DNA of 64,000 nucleotides from Roseburia inulinivorans DSM 16841 (lineage in GTDB: Bacteria; Bacillota; Clostridia; Lachnospirales; Lachnospiraceae): assembly GCF_000174195.1 (NCBI RefSeq), contig NZ_ACFY01000094.1:1-64000 (forward strand). The letters run 5' to 3'. Positions 16,949-26,085 of this stretch are shown here, one piece after another. The notes below the pieces were generated by a model, which made no database searches, was not told the origin of the DNA, and was given only the letters and a program-made list of their open reading frames with translations. The translations under genes were made by a program, and so were the position numbers. Position 1 is the stretch's first letter; each line of letters starts with the position of its first letter.

Positions 16949-18013
16949 ATGCGTTATTTACCAACGAGTAAACTGACGCCTGGAATGGCTCTTGGTCAGG
17001 ATATTTACGATGGAGCGGGAAGACTGTTACTTGCAAAACACCTGCTTCTCTCGGAAGAATATATTTCCAATCTTGAATTTTTAGGGTTTCCAGGGATATA
17101 CATTGATGATGAATTTACGCAGGGCATAGAGATCCAGCAGGTTTTAAATCCGCAGGTGAGGAGTCAGGCACTGAAAGTAGTGCATGACATGTTTGCATTT
17201 GATGTGGCCTCAGATGCAGAAGAAGATATGCCGGTCAGTGAAATTAAAATACAAAAGACGATCGAGCGCATTGTGGAGAACATTTTGAGCAATGGAGACA
17301 TTATGTGCAATGTGTTAGATATCAAGAATTATGATGATTACATTTATTACCATTCCATTAATGTCGCCATGATGTCAGTGCTGCTCGGAGCGAATTACGG
17401 AATGAATGAAGAATCATTGTATCAGCTTACGACGGCGGCGATTCTTCATGATATAGGAAAGAGGTTCCTTGACATAGGGATCATCAATGCAGATCATGCA
17501 TTGACAGAAGAGGAGACACAGCTTTTGCGGAAACATCCGGAGCTGGGAGCAGATTATTTAAAAGGTAACTATCATTTTTCTACACTCGTATATGCGGGTG
17601 TCATGCAGCATCATGAAAATTACGATGGAACCGGCTACCCGCTGGGAAAGAGTGGAGAGCATATTCCGTTGTATGCAAGGATCATCCGGCTTGTGGAACA
17701 ATATGACGATATGGTATCACTTCATCGCGGAAGGGAAAATCTGTCACCTTCAGATGCAATGGAATACCTGATGGCAGGATCAGGCAGCTTATTTGATCCG
17801 AAGCTTATAGAATTGTTTGTAGAGAAAATCGCAGTGTACCCGGTAGGATGTGAAGTTGAATTGTCCAATGGGATGCATGGCGTGGTTGCGAAGAATTTTG
17901 AACGGTTTTTCTTAAGACCGGTTGTCAAGGTAGTAGAAACAGGCGAGATGCTGAATCTTCGCGATGATCCGGATACAAGAAGCATTATTATTACAAAAAT
18001 GGTAATACATTAG
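16949..18013 (+). CDS. HD-GYP domain phosphodiesterase
   Basis: A 354-residue protein. An N-terminal region of about 110 residues (LTPGMALGQDIYDGAGRLLL) is the domain often found before HD-GYP modules. The HD-GYP domain shows YHSINVA, ILHDIGKRFLD, HPELGADYL and HHENYDGTGYPLG, the metal ligands and the GYP loop. It should degrade cyclic-di-GMP. ATG 16949 follows GAAAGGA. A C-terminal beta-domain of about 50 residues (GCEVELSNGMHGVV) follows, as in other Clostridial homologues. Confidence 0.88.
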   Translation: MRYLPTSKLTPGMALGQDIYDGAGRLLLAKHLLLSEEYISNLEFLGFPGIYIDDEFTQGIEIQQVLNPQVRSQALKVVHDMFAFDVASDAEEDMPVSEIKIQKTIERIVENILSNGDIMCNVLDIKNYDDYIYYHSINVAMMSVLLGANYGMNEESLYQLTTAAILHDIGKRFLDIGIINADHALTEEETQLLRKHPELGADYLKGNYHFSTLVYAGVMQHHENYDGTGYPLGKSGEHIPLYARIIRLVEQYDDMVSLHRGRENLSPSDAMEYLMAGSGSLFDPKLIELFVEKIAVYPVGCEVELSNGMHGVVAKNFERFFLRPVVKVVETGEMLNLRDDPDTRSIIITKMVIH

Positions 18014-18026
18014 GCATGAGGTAATT

Positions 18027-18593
18027 ATGACAGGACAGGGAAAGAGTGCAATTGATACACTCTTGGCGGAAAGCTTTAAGGAACTTGCCAAGAAGCATCC
18101 AATTGAGAAGATTACAATTAAAGAGATCACTGATCTGGCGGGTGTTATCCGGCCGACATTTTATAATCATTTTCAGGATAAGTATGAATTGTTAGAGTGG
18201 ATCATTACGACAGATCTGCTCGATCCGATCGAACCGCTGATCCAGAATGGGATGATCAGTGAGGGACTGGTACTTCTTTTTACAAACATCGAAAAAGACA
18301 GTGAATTTTATTCGCGTGCAATAAAGCTGGAGGGACAGAACTCATTCGGAGAGATTGCACAGAGCTGTGTGGAGAAGATTCTTTTGAAGGTGATAGACGG
18401 TGTCCATACAGGTAAGAAACAGAAGTATTCGTGGCTGACGCCAAAGCGGATCGCAGAGTATTATGCACAGTCCATGTGCTATGTTGTAATTACATGGATC
18501 CAATCGGGAATGACGATTTCTCCAAAGGAGCTTGCAGAGATTTATGATTATATCATCAAACGTTCTATGGATGATATTATCGCAGAGATGTAG
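18027..18593 (+). CDS. TetR-family regulator (DhaS-like)
   Basis: A 188-residue protein with an N-terminal HTH (ITIKEITDLAGVIRPTFYNHFQDKYELLEW) and a helical ligand-binding domain without sequence signature, like the DhaS/TetR_C_8 group. It begins 13 bases after the HD-GYP gene and is probably in that operon. A weak hairpin (18612-18634) and a short T run follow. Confidence 0.85.
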   Translation: MTGQGKSAIDTLLAESFKELAKKHPIEKITIKEITDLAGVIRPTFYNHFQDKYELLEWIITTDLLDPIEPLIQNGMISEGLVLLFTNIEKDSEFYSRAIKLEGQNSFGEIAQSCVEKILLKVIDGVHTGKKQKYSWLTPKRIAEYYAQSMCYVVITWIQSGMTISPKELAEIYDYIIKRSMDDIIAEM

Positions 18594-18821
18594 GAGATGA
18601 AGAAAGTATACGTGCTGCACGTGATGTGTGGCACTTTTTAGGTTAAGCAGCATTTTTCCATGAAAAAAAGAAAGAAACATATCTTTGTTTTTCTGTAAAA
18701 ACAACATACAATCATCAGGCATTGTCTATGGAAAAAAAGCCGAAACAGGGTATAATAGTGATTAGAAAGATTATTAGGACAAGTCTGTCGATCGCAGCAG
18801 CAGGCAGAAGCGGGAGGATTC

Positions 18822-19400
18822 ATGAACTGGATAGAAAATCTGTTGATCCTGGTAGGCATATCGCTGGATATTTTTGCCGGTATGGAGTGTCAGGGATCAC
18901 TTGTAGCGAAAATAGATAAAAAACATCTGACATTAGTATGCGGACTCATTGCCATCTGGCAGTTGGCAGCACTTTATATTGGTAATGTTCTGGCGGGATT
19001 ACTTTATATCAATGATCTTGCCAGAAATGAGCGTTTTATTGGAACTGTCATTGCAGCGGTTATTTTCTTCTGCCTGGGTGTCAGACTGATTGTAAAAGCG
19101 ATCAAGAATGAGCGTGTGAATGAGCATAGAGAGGAGAATCTCGGTTTTAAACGTTTCTGGCGTATGGCAGCAGTGACAAGCATTTACACACTCCTTACAG
19201 GAATTGCATTTGGTTTTCTGGGCACCAATCTGACGGTGATACTGATCATGATCGTCTGCCTGACCATTGCAGTTGTCATTATGGGTACTTATACTGGATA
19301 TCATTTCGGGTTTGAACATAAGAGAAAAGCTTATGTGGGTGGTGCTATTTTACTCTGGATTGCAGGATTTGATGTAGTATTCCGCTACGCAATGATGTAG
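18822..19400 (+). CDS. MntP-like membrane exporter
   Basis: A 192-residue polytopic protein with six hydrophobic helices. Helix 1 contains SLDIFAGMECQGSLV, comparable to the DAF motif region of MntP manganese exporters. The last helices (GTYTGYHFGFEHKRKAYVGG, LLWIAGFDVV) match the family's C-terminal pattern. ATG 18822 follows GGGAGGA. A TATAAT box lies near 18760. No manganese riboswitch was recognised upstream. The family is likely; the substrate is not certain. Confidence 0.65.
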   Translation: MNWIENLLILVGISLDIFAGMECQGSLVAKIDKKHLTLVCGLIAIWQLAALYIGNVLAGLLYINDLARNERFIGTVIAAVIFFCLGVRLIVKAIKNERVNEHREENLGFKRFWRMAAVTSIYTLLTGIAFGFLGTNLTVILIMIVCLTIAVVIMGTYTGYHFGFEHKRKAYVGGAILLWIAGFDVVFRYAMM

Positions 19401-19439
19401 GACAGGTTTTGAAAAAAGATAATAGGTGAAATACAAATG

Positions 19440-19477
19440 CGGAGTAGTCTCAGAAGAGGTTGAGAACTACTCCGTTT
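19440..19477 (+). terminator. Rho-independent terminator
   Basis: CGGAGTAGT (19440-19448) with CTCA pairs with TGAG and ACTACTCCG (ending 19473), followed by TTTTG. It separates the MntP-like gene from the radical SAM gene. Confidence 0.85.
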
Positions 19478-19520
19478 TGTCTTATAATGAGCATAATCAT
19501 TTTACAGAAAGAGACAGAAC

Positions 19521-21275
19521 ATGAAAATATTTTTAACAGCGATCAACGCAAAATATATCCATTCCAATCTGGCGGTTTACAGTTTAAGAGCCTATGCCAA
19601 AGACTATCAGGATCAGATTGTGATTGGTGAGTATACGATTAATAACAGGGTAGATTATATTTTAGAACAGATTTATAAAGCAAAACCGGATGTGCTGTGT
19701 TTTTCCTGCTATATCTGGAATATGGATTATGTGGAGGAGCTGATCACAGAGTATCATAAGCTGTGCCCGGAAGTACCAATCTGGGTAGGTGGCCCGGAAG
19801 TTTCCTATGAGGTGGAAACTTTTTTAGCGGAACATCCACAAGTGACAGGTGTGATGATCGGAGAGGGTGAACGTACATTTCAACAACTGTGTAAATATTA
19901 TGTAAACCAAACAGGCTCTCTGGAGGAAATCAGGGGAATTGCGTTTCGGGATCAGGACAGTGGAAAGACTGTTTTCACACCGGCACAGGAACCGATGAAT
20001 ATGTCAGATATTCCGTTTTGCTACGATCACATTGAAAATTTTGAAAACCGCATTATTTACTATGAATCAAGCCGTGGCTGTCCGTTTAACTGCAGTTACT
20101 GCCTGTCATCCATAGACAAAAAACTGCGTTTCCGGGATATTGAACTGGTGAAAAAGGAACTGGCATTTTTTATCGAGAAAAAAGTACCACAGGTGAAGTT
20201 TGTAGATCGTACTTTTAACTGCAGACACGATCATGCCATGGAAATCTGGCGATTCGTAAAAGAACACGACAATGGGATTACCAACTTCCATTTTGAGATT
20301 TCTGCCGATCTTTTAAATGAGGAGGAACTGGCGCTGATCCATGATATGCGCCCGGGACTGATCCAGTTGGAGATTGGCGTACAGTCCACGAATGAGATAA
20401 CCATCCGGGAAATTCACCGGACAATGAAACTGGAACTTTTAAAGGATATTGTCCGGAAAATCCAGGGCGGTGAAAATATCCACGAACATCTCGATCTGAT
20501 CGCAGGGCTTCCTTATGAGGACTACGCAACTTTTGCAAAATCGTTTGATGAAATTTATGCACTGAAGCCGAACCAGTTACAGCTTGGATTTTTAAAAGTG
20601 TTGAAGGGCTCTTACATGTACGAGCATGCGGCAGAATACGAGACTGTTTACCATGCGAAAACACCGTATGAAGTGATGAAAACGAAGTGGCTTAGTTTTG
20701 ACGATGTGTTGAAAATTAAACAGGTAGAAGAGATGCTGGAGGTCTATTACAACAGCGGACAGTTTGAAATTACGATGAAAGTGATGGAACCATTGTTTGA
20801 CAGTGCCTTTGCAATGTTTCAGGAGCTTGGTGTTTTTTATGAGGAAAAAGGATATTTCGGCATGAGCCATTCAAGAATCCGCAGAGCAGAGATATTACTG
20901 GAGTTTATGCGGGAGCAAAAGAGCGAGGATGCGGTACTGCAAATGCTCGAAGAGAGTCTGACATTTGATCTTTACTACCGTGAAAACTGTAAGAGCAGAC
21001 CGTTCTGGGCACCGTCACCGGCAGAGTTTAAGGAGCAGACGAGATATTACTGCAAAAACGGTGTGAAATCTCATGTGGAACCATTCCATTACCGTTTCCC
21101 GGAAAAGAGTAAAAAAGCACTGAATGAAATTCCGACGCGCCTGAAACAACCGGTTTATATGCTGTTTGACTATGAAAAACGTGATCCGTTGGATCATCAG
21201 GCGCATGTGACAGAGGTGGCGGCAGCCAGCATGACTGAGGGGGCAGAAAATGTCGGAAAGGCGAAGTTATGTTAA
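19521..21275 (+). CDS. B12-binding radical SAM protein, DUF4080 type
   Basis: A 584-residue enzyme. The N-terminal third resembles a cobalamin-binding domain (VLCFSCYIWNMDYVEEL, WVGGPEVSYE). The radical SAM cluster CxxxCxxC is Cys187, Cys191 and Cys194 in RGCPFNCSYCLSS. The TIM barrel continues with FEISADLL and LIQLEIGVQST. The C-terminal part matches DUF4080 (FHYRFPEKSKK). The start is ATG 19521 after AGAAAGAGA. The substrate is unknown for the family. It overlaps the exonuclease gene by seven bases. Confidence 0.85.
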   Translation: MKIFLTAINAKYIHSNLAVYSLRAYAKDYQDQIVIGEYTINNRVDYILEQIYKAKPDVLCFSCYIWNMDYVEELITEYHKLCPEVPIWVGGPEVSYEVETFLAEHPQVTGVMIGEGERTFQQLCKYYVNQTGSLEEIRGIAFRDQDSGKTVFTPAQEPMNMSDIPFCYDHIENFENRIIYYESSRGCPFNCSYCLSSIDKKLRFRDIELVKKELAFFIEKKVPQVKFVDRTFNCRHDHAMEIWRFVKEHDNGITNFHFEISADLLNEEELALIHDMRPGLIQLEIGVQSTNEITIREIHRTMKLELLKDIVRKIQGGENIHEHLDLIAGLPYEDYATFAKSFDEIYALKPNQLQLGFLKVLKGSYMYEHAAEYETVYHAKTPYEVMKTKWLSFDDVLKIKQVEEMLEVYYNSGQFEITMKVMEPLFDSAFAMFQELGVFYEEKGYFGMSHSRIRRAEILLEFMREQKSEDAVLQMLEESLTFDLYYRENCKSRPFWAPSPAEFKEQTRYYCKNGVKSHVEPFHYRFPEKSKKALNEIPTRLKQPVYMLFDYEKRDPLDHQAHVTEVAAASMTEGAENVGKAKLC

Positions 21276-21994
21276 CTGATTACGTGGTGATCGATCTGGA
21301 AATGACAGGGCTGAACGCAAAGACAGACCGTATTCTGGAGGCTGGAGCTGCAAGGGTGCGAGGAAATGTCGTGACGGCTACTTTTTCGGAGATCATCAAT
21401 CCAAAACGCAAGCTGCCGGAAAAGGTAGTTTCACTTACAGGCATTACAAATGAGATGGCTGCGCAGGGAAAAGAGACGGATGCAACGCTTGCAGCATTTT
21501 TTGATTTCATCGGAGAGGATATTCTGGTGGGACAGAATGTGATTTTTGACTACAGTTTTTTGAAGCAGTGGGCGGTGAATCACAAGCGTACTTTTGAGCG
21601 GAATGCAGTAGATACATTAAAACTGGCAAGAAAATTTCTGCCACAGGAACAGAAAAAAGACCTTGCAAGTCTGTGCAGCTATTTTGGGATCGAGCGTGTT
21701 CATGCACACCGTGCACTGGATGATGTGATGGAAACGCAGCAGATTTTTGAACAAATGCAAAAAATGTATGAGGCAGGAGCAACGGGGGCGTTTCGACCAT
21801 ATCCGTTGCAATATAAAGTGAAAAAACAGTCCCCGGCGACACCACAACAGATCAAATATCTGAAACAGTTTGTGGAATTTCACGGAATTCCAATGCCGGA
21901 AATTTATGAAGATGCGTCGCGCAGTGAAATCTCAAGGCTTACCGATCAGCTTATTGCACAATATGGAAAAATGAAAAAAGAACCATCCCTGTAA
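21269..21994 (+). CDS. DnaQ/PolC-type 3'-5' exonuclease
   Basis: A 241-residue protein with the DEDDh exonuclease fold: VIDLEMTGL (Asp9 and Glu11), a central Asp in GQNVIFDYSFL, and HAHRALDD with the catalytic His and last Asp. A C-terminal segment of about 60 residues (TPQQIKYLKQFVEFHG) may be a small SAP-like DNA-binding unit. It is translationally coupled to the radical SAM gene and converges with the TPR gene, only two bases apart. Confidence 0.85.
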   Translation: MLTDYVVIDLEMTGLNAKTDRILEAGAARVRGNVVTATFSEIINPKRKLPEKVVSLTGITNEMAAQGKETDATLAAFFDFIGEDILVGQNVIFDYSFLKQWAVNHKRTFERNAVDTLKLARKFLPQEQKKDLASLCSYFGIERVHAHRALDDVMETQQIFEQMQKMYEAGATGAFRPYPLQYKVKKQSPATPQQIKYLKQFVEFHGIPMPEIYEDASRSEISRLTDQLIAQYGKMKKEPSL

Positions 21995-21996
21995 AA

Positions 21997-22605
21997 TCAG
22001 GCATTCTGTAAAGTGTGCAGCTGCTCTAAGATGGCAGATCTCATCATAGAATCAAGTGAGGATGCCTTATTGATCAGTTCCTGGATTTTGGACGCATTTC
22101 CCTGTTCCCTGTAAAGTTCTGCGAGGAGCGTATAATTGGCGCGGATGTCAGAATCAATGGAGATGCCGAATTCCAGAACCGGAACGGCTTCTGCTTCAAA
22201 TCCGTTTTTGATCAGGCAGTCTGCATAGGCGACAAGATTCCGTAAAAGGGTGGTATAATTCTGGTCATATTCTGACAAAACAGGAAGATTCGCAGGACCA
22301 TAGGCAAGCTTTAAGTCCGTATTGCTCTGATGGCTCAGATTTAAAATTTTTCTTGAGGCAAGATTTTTCAGATCGTTTTCGTAATCCGTTAATTCTTCAT
22401 CATCAGAGATACCTATTGGAAATTTTTCCAAGGGTATGGTAATATAGGGAAGATTGCTGATATCCTTGCGGCGGATCTGGTTCGCCTGATCTTCACGGCT
22501 CCAGAAATCTTCCGTCACTTTCTTTTGCTGGGCAGTCGCACGCTTGCGATAATAGGCAGCAACCGAAAGAAAGATAATAAAGAGTCCTAAGAATGGAAAT
22601 GCCAT
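21997..22605 (-). CDS. Membrane-anchored TPR-like protein
   Basis: A 202-residue protein with one N-terminal transmembrane helix (about residues 3-18), a charged linker and a helical C-terminal half reading like tetratricopeptide repeats (NGFEAEAVPVLEFGISI, ANYTLLAELYREQGNASKIQEL). The topology suggests a cytoplasmic scaffold. Function unknown; Lachnospiraceae carry similar genes. Confidence 0.65.
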   Translation of the reverse strand: MAFPFLGLFIIFLSVAAYYRKRATAQQKKVTEDFWSREDQANQIRRKDISNLPYITIPLEKFPIGISDDEELTDYENDLKNLASRKILNLSHQSNTDLKLAYGPANLPVLSEYDQNYTTLLRNLVAYADCLIKNGFEAEAVPVLEFGISIDSDIRANYTLLAELYREQGNASKIQELINKASSLDSMMRSAILEQLHTLQNA

Positions 22606-22657
22606 GTTGTATTGTCCTTTCTTTTGTATAAATTCAAGAATAGAAAGAGGTAGTTCT

Positions 22658-22762
22658 ATGTATAATTTTGGTAAGAAAAAAAATCAAAAATTAATGGCTG
22701 CAATTGTGATTATTGTAGTTGCTACAATGCTTATTACAACCGTGCTTGCCGCTTTCATGTAA
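22658..22762 (+). CDS. 34-aa single-helix membrane peptide
   Basis: AAGAGG lies before ATG 22658. The peptide has a basic start (FGKKKNQK) and one long hydrophobic helix ending at the C-terminus. It recalls Prli42-type and other conserved small membrane proteins of Firmicutes, but the assignment is only by shape. It is divergent from the TPR gene. Confidence 0.5.
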   Translation: MYNFGKKKNQKLMAAIVIIVVATMLITTVLAAFM

Positions 22763-22812
22763 AATATACTAAAATTCCAGGGGGCAGTCAATCATATTCG
22801 TGGTTATGCACC

Positions 22813-22954
22813 TTGAAAATCAGCCGAATAATGGGGTAAAATGTACGCGTAGGCAAAAGTGAGCATGAATGATAGGGCGAATGCCCGTCAGCCCGAAAAT
22901 CTGTGATTTGTCGGGCTTGCACTGCGGTGTGAAGAAAAGAGAAAGAGATCAGCT
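22813..22954 (+). promoter_or_regulatory. Promoter and structured leader of the VanW gene
   Basis: TTGAAA (22813-22818) and TAAAAT (22837-22842), 18 bases apart, are a plausible promoter. The leader of about 105 bases contains two hairpins: GGGC-GAAT-GCCC (22875-22886) and AGCCCGAAAATC paired with GATTTGTCGGGCT (22890-22917). There is no T run, so it is not a terminator as it stands. It fits no riboswitch class I can recognise. Confidence 0.4.
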
Positions 22955-24532
22955 ATGAATAATATTTCAAAAAAATGGATGAAATGGATTCCACTGTTTA
23001 CGTTGACTGCATTGTGTATCGGTTTTGCAGGAAACAGGGCAGTCACAAAGGCAGAGACAGCAGAGGATCATAAAATTGCAGATGGCGTTTATATCGGAAA
23101 TGTCTATGTCGGCGGCATGACAGAGGAAGAAGCTGGGGATGCCATCAGTGCATATGCACAGAGCGTGGATGATGCTGTTTTGACACTGAATGCCAATGGA
23201 AAAAGTGTGGAAGTGAGTGCACAGGAGCTTGGCATCACATTTCAGAATACCAATGCAGTGCAGGAAGCACTTGCGGTTGGACGAAATGGCAATTTGATCA
23301 AACGATATAAAGATAAAAAAGATCTGGAACATGGAAGTAAAGTATTTGAACTTCCATTAGGATTAAATGAGACAGCAGCAAGGAAAGTATTGACTGCAAA
23401 AGCAGAAAAACTGAACAATGAAGCAGTTGACAACGGACTGATCCGTGAGAATGGGCAGTTTCAGTTTATTGAGGGAAGTTCCGGCGTTGAAGTAAATGTG
23501 GAAAAATCCCTGATGACGATCGAAGATTACTTAAAAAACAACTGGGATGGCACAGATGCCTCGATTGACCTTGTGGCAGAAGTTGTGGAGCCGGAAGGTA
23601 CGAAGGAAGAACTGGCAAAGGTAAAAGATCTGCTTGGCAGTTACACGACCAATTACAGTACTTCATCTGCCGGAAGATGTGCTAATATCAGTGTGGCAGC
23701 AGGCAAGATCAATGGAACCGTATTATATCCGGGAGAGGAGTTCTCTGTTGGACAGACGATCGGACCGTTGACGGCAGCGGGCGGTTATGAACTTGCAGGT
23801 GCTTACGAGAATGGACAGACCGTGCAGTCTTATGGCGGCGGTGTATGTCAGGTGTCAACAACGTTATACAACGCAGTGTTAAAGGCGGAACTTGAGGTGA
23901 CACAGCGCTCAAACCATTCCATGATCGTAACCTATGTAAAACCATCTATGGATGCTGCAATTGCAGGAGATTACAAGGATTTAAAATTTGTCAATAATCT
24001 GGATGCACCGATTTATATCGAGGGGTATACGGTTGGAAAAGACATTTATTTTAACATATACGGACAGGAGACCAGACCTTCAAACCGCAAAGTGACATAT
24101 GAGAGTGAGGTCGTATCGGAGGAAGATCCCGGCACACAGTTTGTGGCAACCGGAGATGCAATCGGTTCTATCTCGACAACCCAGGGCAAACATATGGGAT
24201 ATGTGGCAAGACTGTGGAAAATCGTAACAGTCGACGGCGTGGAGCAGAGCAGAGATGCAATTAATAAGAGCACTTACAAATCATCTCCTAAGATCGTGAA
24301 TGTAGGAACTGCATCTGCAGATCCGAATGCAGTGGCAGCGGTCAATGCAGCATTGGCAACCGGGGATGAGGCGACAATTTATGCAACGGTCGCCCAGTAT
24401 AGCGGAGCAGGACAGACACCGTCAGAAGCTCCGGCGGAGGCACCGGCGGACAGCTCTGCGGAAGCAGCAGCGATCCTTGGAACCGTGGATGAGAGCCAGA
24501 TTACAGGAAATACAACAACAGAAGGACAGTAG
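22955..24532 (+). CDS. VanW-family cell-surface protein
   Basis: A 525-residue exported protein. The signal peptide covers residues 1-33 (LFTLTALCIGFA, then AETAEDH). Two repeats of the putative peptidoglycan-binding domain follow (VYIGNVYVGGMTEEEA), then the VanW domain with VLYPGEEFSVGQTIGP, YGGGVCQVSTTLYNAV and RSNHSMIVTYV. A low-complexity Pro/Ala/Glu tail ends the protein. The family is linked to cell-wall biology, with no proven reaction. It is followed 10 bases later by the AIR-synthase-like gene. Confidence 0.88.
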   Translation: MNNISKKWMKWIPLFTLTALCIGFAGNRAVTKAETAEDHKIADGVYIGNVYVGGMTEEEAGDAISAYAQSVDDAVLTLNANGKSVEVSAQELGITFQNTNAVQEALAVGRNGNLIKRYKDKKDLEHGSKVFELPLGLNETAARKVLTAKAEKLNNEAVDNGLIRENGQFQFIEGSSGVEVNVEKSLMTIEDYLKNNWDGTDASIDLVAEVVEPEGTKEELAKVKDLLGSYTTNYSTSSAGRCANISVAAGKINGTVLYPGEEFSVGQTIGPLTAAGGYELAGAYENGQTVQSYGGGVCQVSTTLYNAVLKAELEVTQRSNHSMIVTYVKPSMDAAIAGDYKDLKFVNNLDAPIYIEGYTVGKDIYFNIYGQETRPSNRKVTYESEVVSEEDPGTQFVATGDAIGSISTTQGKHMGYVARLWKIVTVDGVEQSRDAINKSTYKSSPKIVNVGTASADPNAVAAVNAALATGDEATIYATVAQYSGAGQTPSEAPAEAPADSSAEAAAILGTVDESQITGNTTTEGQ

Positions 24533-24542
24533 ATAAAAGATT

Positions 24543-25532
24543 ATGAAAGTTGGAAAAGTACCGGAGAACGTGCTGAAACGTTCTGTTTTTAAACAAATTC
24601 ATACGATGAGACCGGAAGTGGTTTTGGGAGCCGGAGTTGGCGAGGACTGTGCAGCAGTGCAGCTTGCGGAGGATGAGACACTTGTGATGTCGACTGATCC
24701 GATCACGGGAACAGCGAAGGATATCGGAACGCTTGCAATCCAGATCACGGTGAATGATCTTGCGAGTGCAGGGGCGGAACCAGTCGGAGTACTTCTTACG
24801 GTACTTTTGCCAACTTCTGTCTGCGAACAGGATCTGTGCCTGATGATGAAGCAGGTGGAGGAAGCCTGCGCAAAAGCAAATGTGCAGGTCATGGGCGGAC
24901 ATACCGAGGTTACAAGAGTGGTAAACCAGCCGGTCATCAGTGTCTGTGGAGTCGGAAAAGTGAAAAAAGGACATCTGATCTCCACTGCAGGTGCAAGACC
25001 GGGCATGGATATTTTAGTCAGCAAATGGATTGGAATTGAAGGTACTTCCATTATTGCAAAAGAAAAAGAAGAAGAATTAAAAACGCATTTTGCAGTTCCT
25101 TTTATTGAGCATGCAAAAGCGTTGGATGCATATATTTCTGTACAGTCTGAGGCCGCAGTCGCCGTGACGTCTGGCGTTAGTGCAATGCATGACGTGACAG
25201 AGGGCGGAATTTTCGGAGCTCTGTGGGAAATGGCAGAAGCATCTGGCGTCGGACTTGAAATCGACTTAAAGAAGATACCAATTCGTCAGGAAACAGTAGA
25301 GGTTTGTGAATTTTTCGGAGTGAATCCTTATCTTTTGATCTCCAGCGGATGTATGCTGATGGCGGCACAGGATGGAAATCATCTGGTGCGCGAACTGGAA
25401 AAAGCAGGGATCAAAGCGACAATCATCGGAAAAGCTACCGTAGGAAATGACCGCGTTCTGCTGAATGAGGATGAACGAAGATTTTTAGAGCCGCCAAAGA
25501 CGGATGAGTTATATAAAGTGATCGGAAGATAA
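24543..25532 (+). CDS. AIR synthase-related (HypE-like) protein
   Basis: A 329-residue protein of the PurM/HypE superfamily. The ATP-binding N-half shows GAGVGEDCAAVQ, MSTDPITGTAKDIG, NDLASAGAEP and MGGHTEVT; the C-half shows HDVTEGGIFGALWEMAE and SSGCMLMA. It lacks the C-terminal Cys used by HypE for carbamoylation, and no hyp genes are near, so hydrogenase maturation is unlikely. The ATG lies 10 bases after the VanW gene. Confidence 0.8.
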   Translation: MKVGKVPENVLKRSVFKQIHTMRPEVVLGAGVGEDCAAVQLAEDETLVMSTDPITGTAKDIGTLAIQITVNDLASAGAEPVGVLLTVLLPTSVCEQDLCLMMKQVEEACAKANVQVMGGHTEVTRVVNQPVISVCGVGKVKKGHLISTAGARPGMDILVSKWIGIEGTSIIAKEKEEELKTHFAVPFIEHAKALDAYISVQSEAAVAVTSGVSAMHDVTEGGIFGALWEMAEASGVGLEIDLKKIPIRQETVEVCEFFGVNPYLLISSGCMLMAAQDGNHLVRELEKAGIKATIIGKATVGNDRVLLNEDERRFLEPPKTDELYKVIGR

Positions 25533-25607
25533 TTACTGCAGACGTAAAAAACAGGATCCGATCCGGTAAAATATTATTATGTAGAGGGAAAGAAAGGAAT
25601 TTGGGTT

Positions 25608-26084
25608 ATGCGTGAAAAAATTTTAACATTTATAGAGAAAAACAGTAGAATTGATTTAAAAGAACTCGCAATTGTTTTAGGTGTGGATGAGGCATCTGTT
25701 GTCAATGAACTTCAGAAGATGGAAGAGGAACACATCATCTGCGGTTATCACACATTAATTGACTGGGACAAAGCCGGAATTGAAAAAGTGACAGCATTGA
25801 TCGAGGTTCGTGTTACTCCACAGCGCGGCATGGGATTTGACAAAGTGGCTGAGCGTATCTACAACTATCCGGAAGTAAATTCTGTGTATCTGATCTCCGG
25901 AGGATTTGATTTCATGGTAACGATCGAAGGAAAAACACTTCGTGAAGTTTCACAGTTTGTTTCTGATAAGTTATCCCCATTGGATTCTGTTTTGAGCACT
26001 AAGACAAACTTTATTTTAAAGAAATATAAAGATCATGGAACCGTTATGGCAGAACAGGCAAAAGACGAAAGGATAGAGATGTAA
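25608..26084 (+). CDS. Lrp/AsnC-family regulator
   Basis: A 158-residue protein with an N-terminal winged HTH (IDLKELAIVLGVDEASVVNELQKMEEE) and a C-terminal RAM/AsnC domain (ALIEVRVTPQ, VYLISGGFDFMVTIEG). AAAGGAA precedes ATG 25608. It ends two bases before the aminotransferase start, so it probably senses an amino acid and controls that operon. Confidence 0.88.
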   Translation: MREKILTFIEKNSRIDLKELAIVLGVDEASVVNELQKMEEEHIICGYHTLIDWDKAGIEKVTALIEVRVTPQRGMGFDKVAERIYNYPEVNSVYLISGGFDFMVTIEGKTLREVSQFVSDKLSPLDSVLSTKTNFILKKYKDHGTVMAEQAKDERIEM

Positions 26085-26085
26085 T

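Noticed and set aside
18722..18919. 65-codon frame before the MntP-like gene
   Set aside because: It overlaps the promoter region and the start of the well-supported MntP-like gene in another frame.
22763..22954. Possible known riboswitch before the VanW gene
   Set aside because: I compared it with cyclic-di-GMP, SAM, TPP, T-box, THF and yybP-type cores by eye; none fits.
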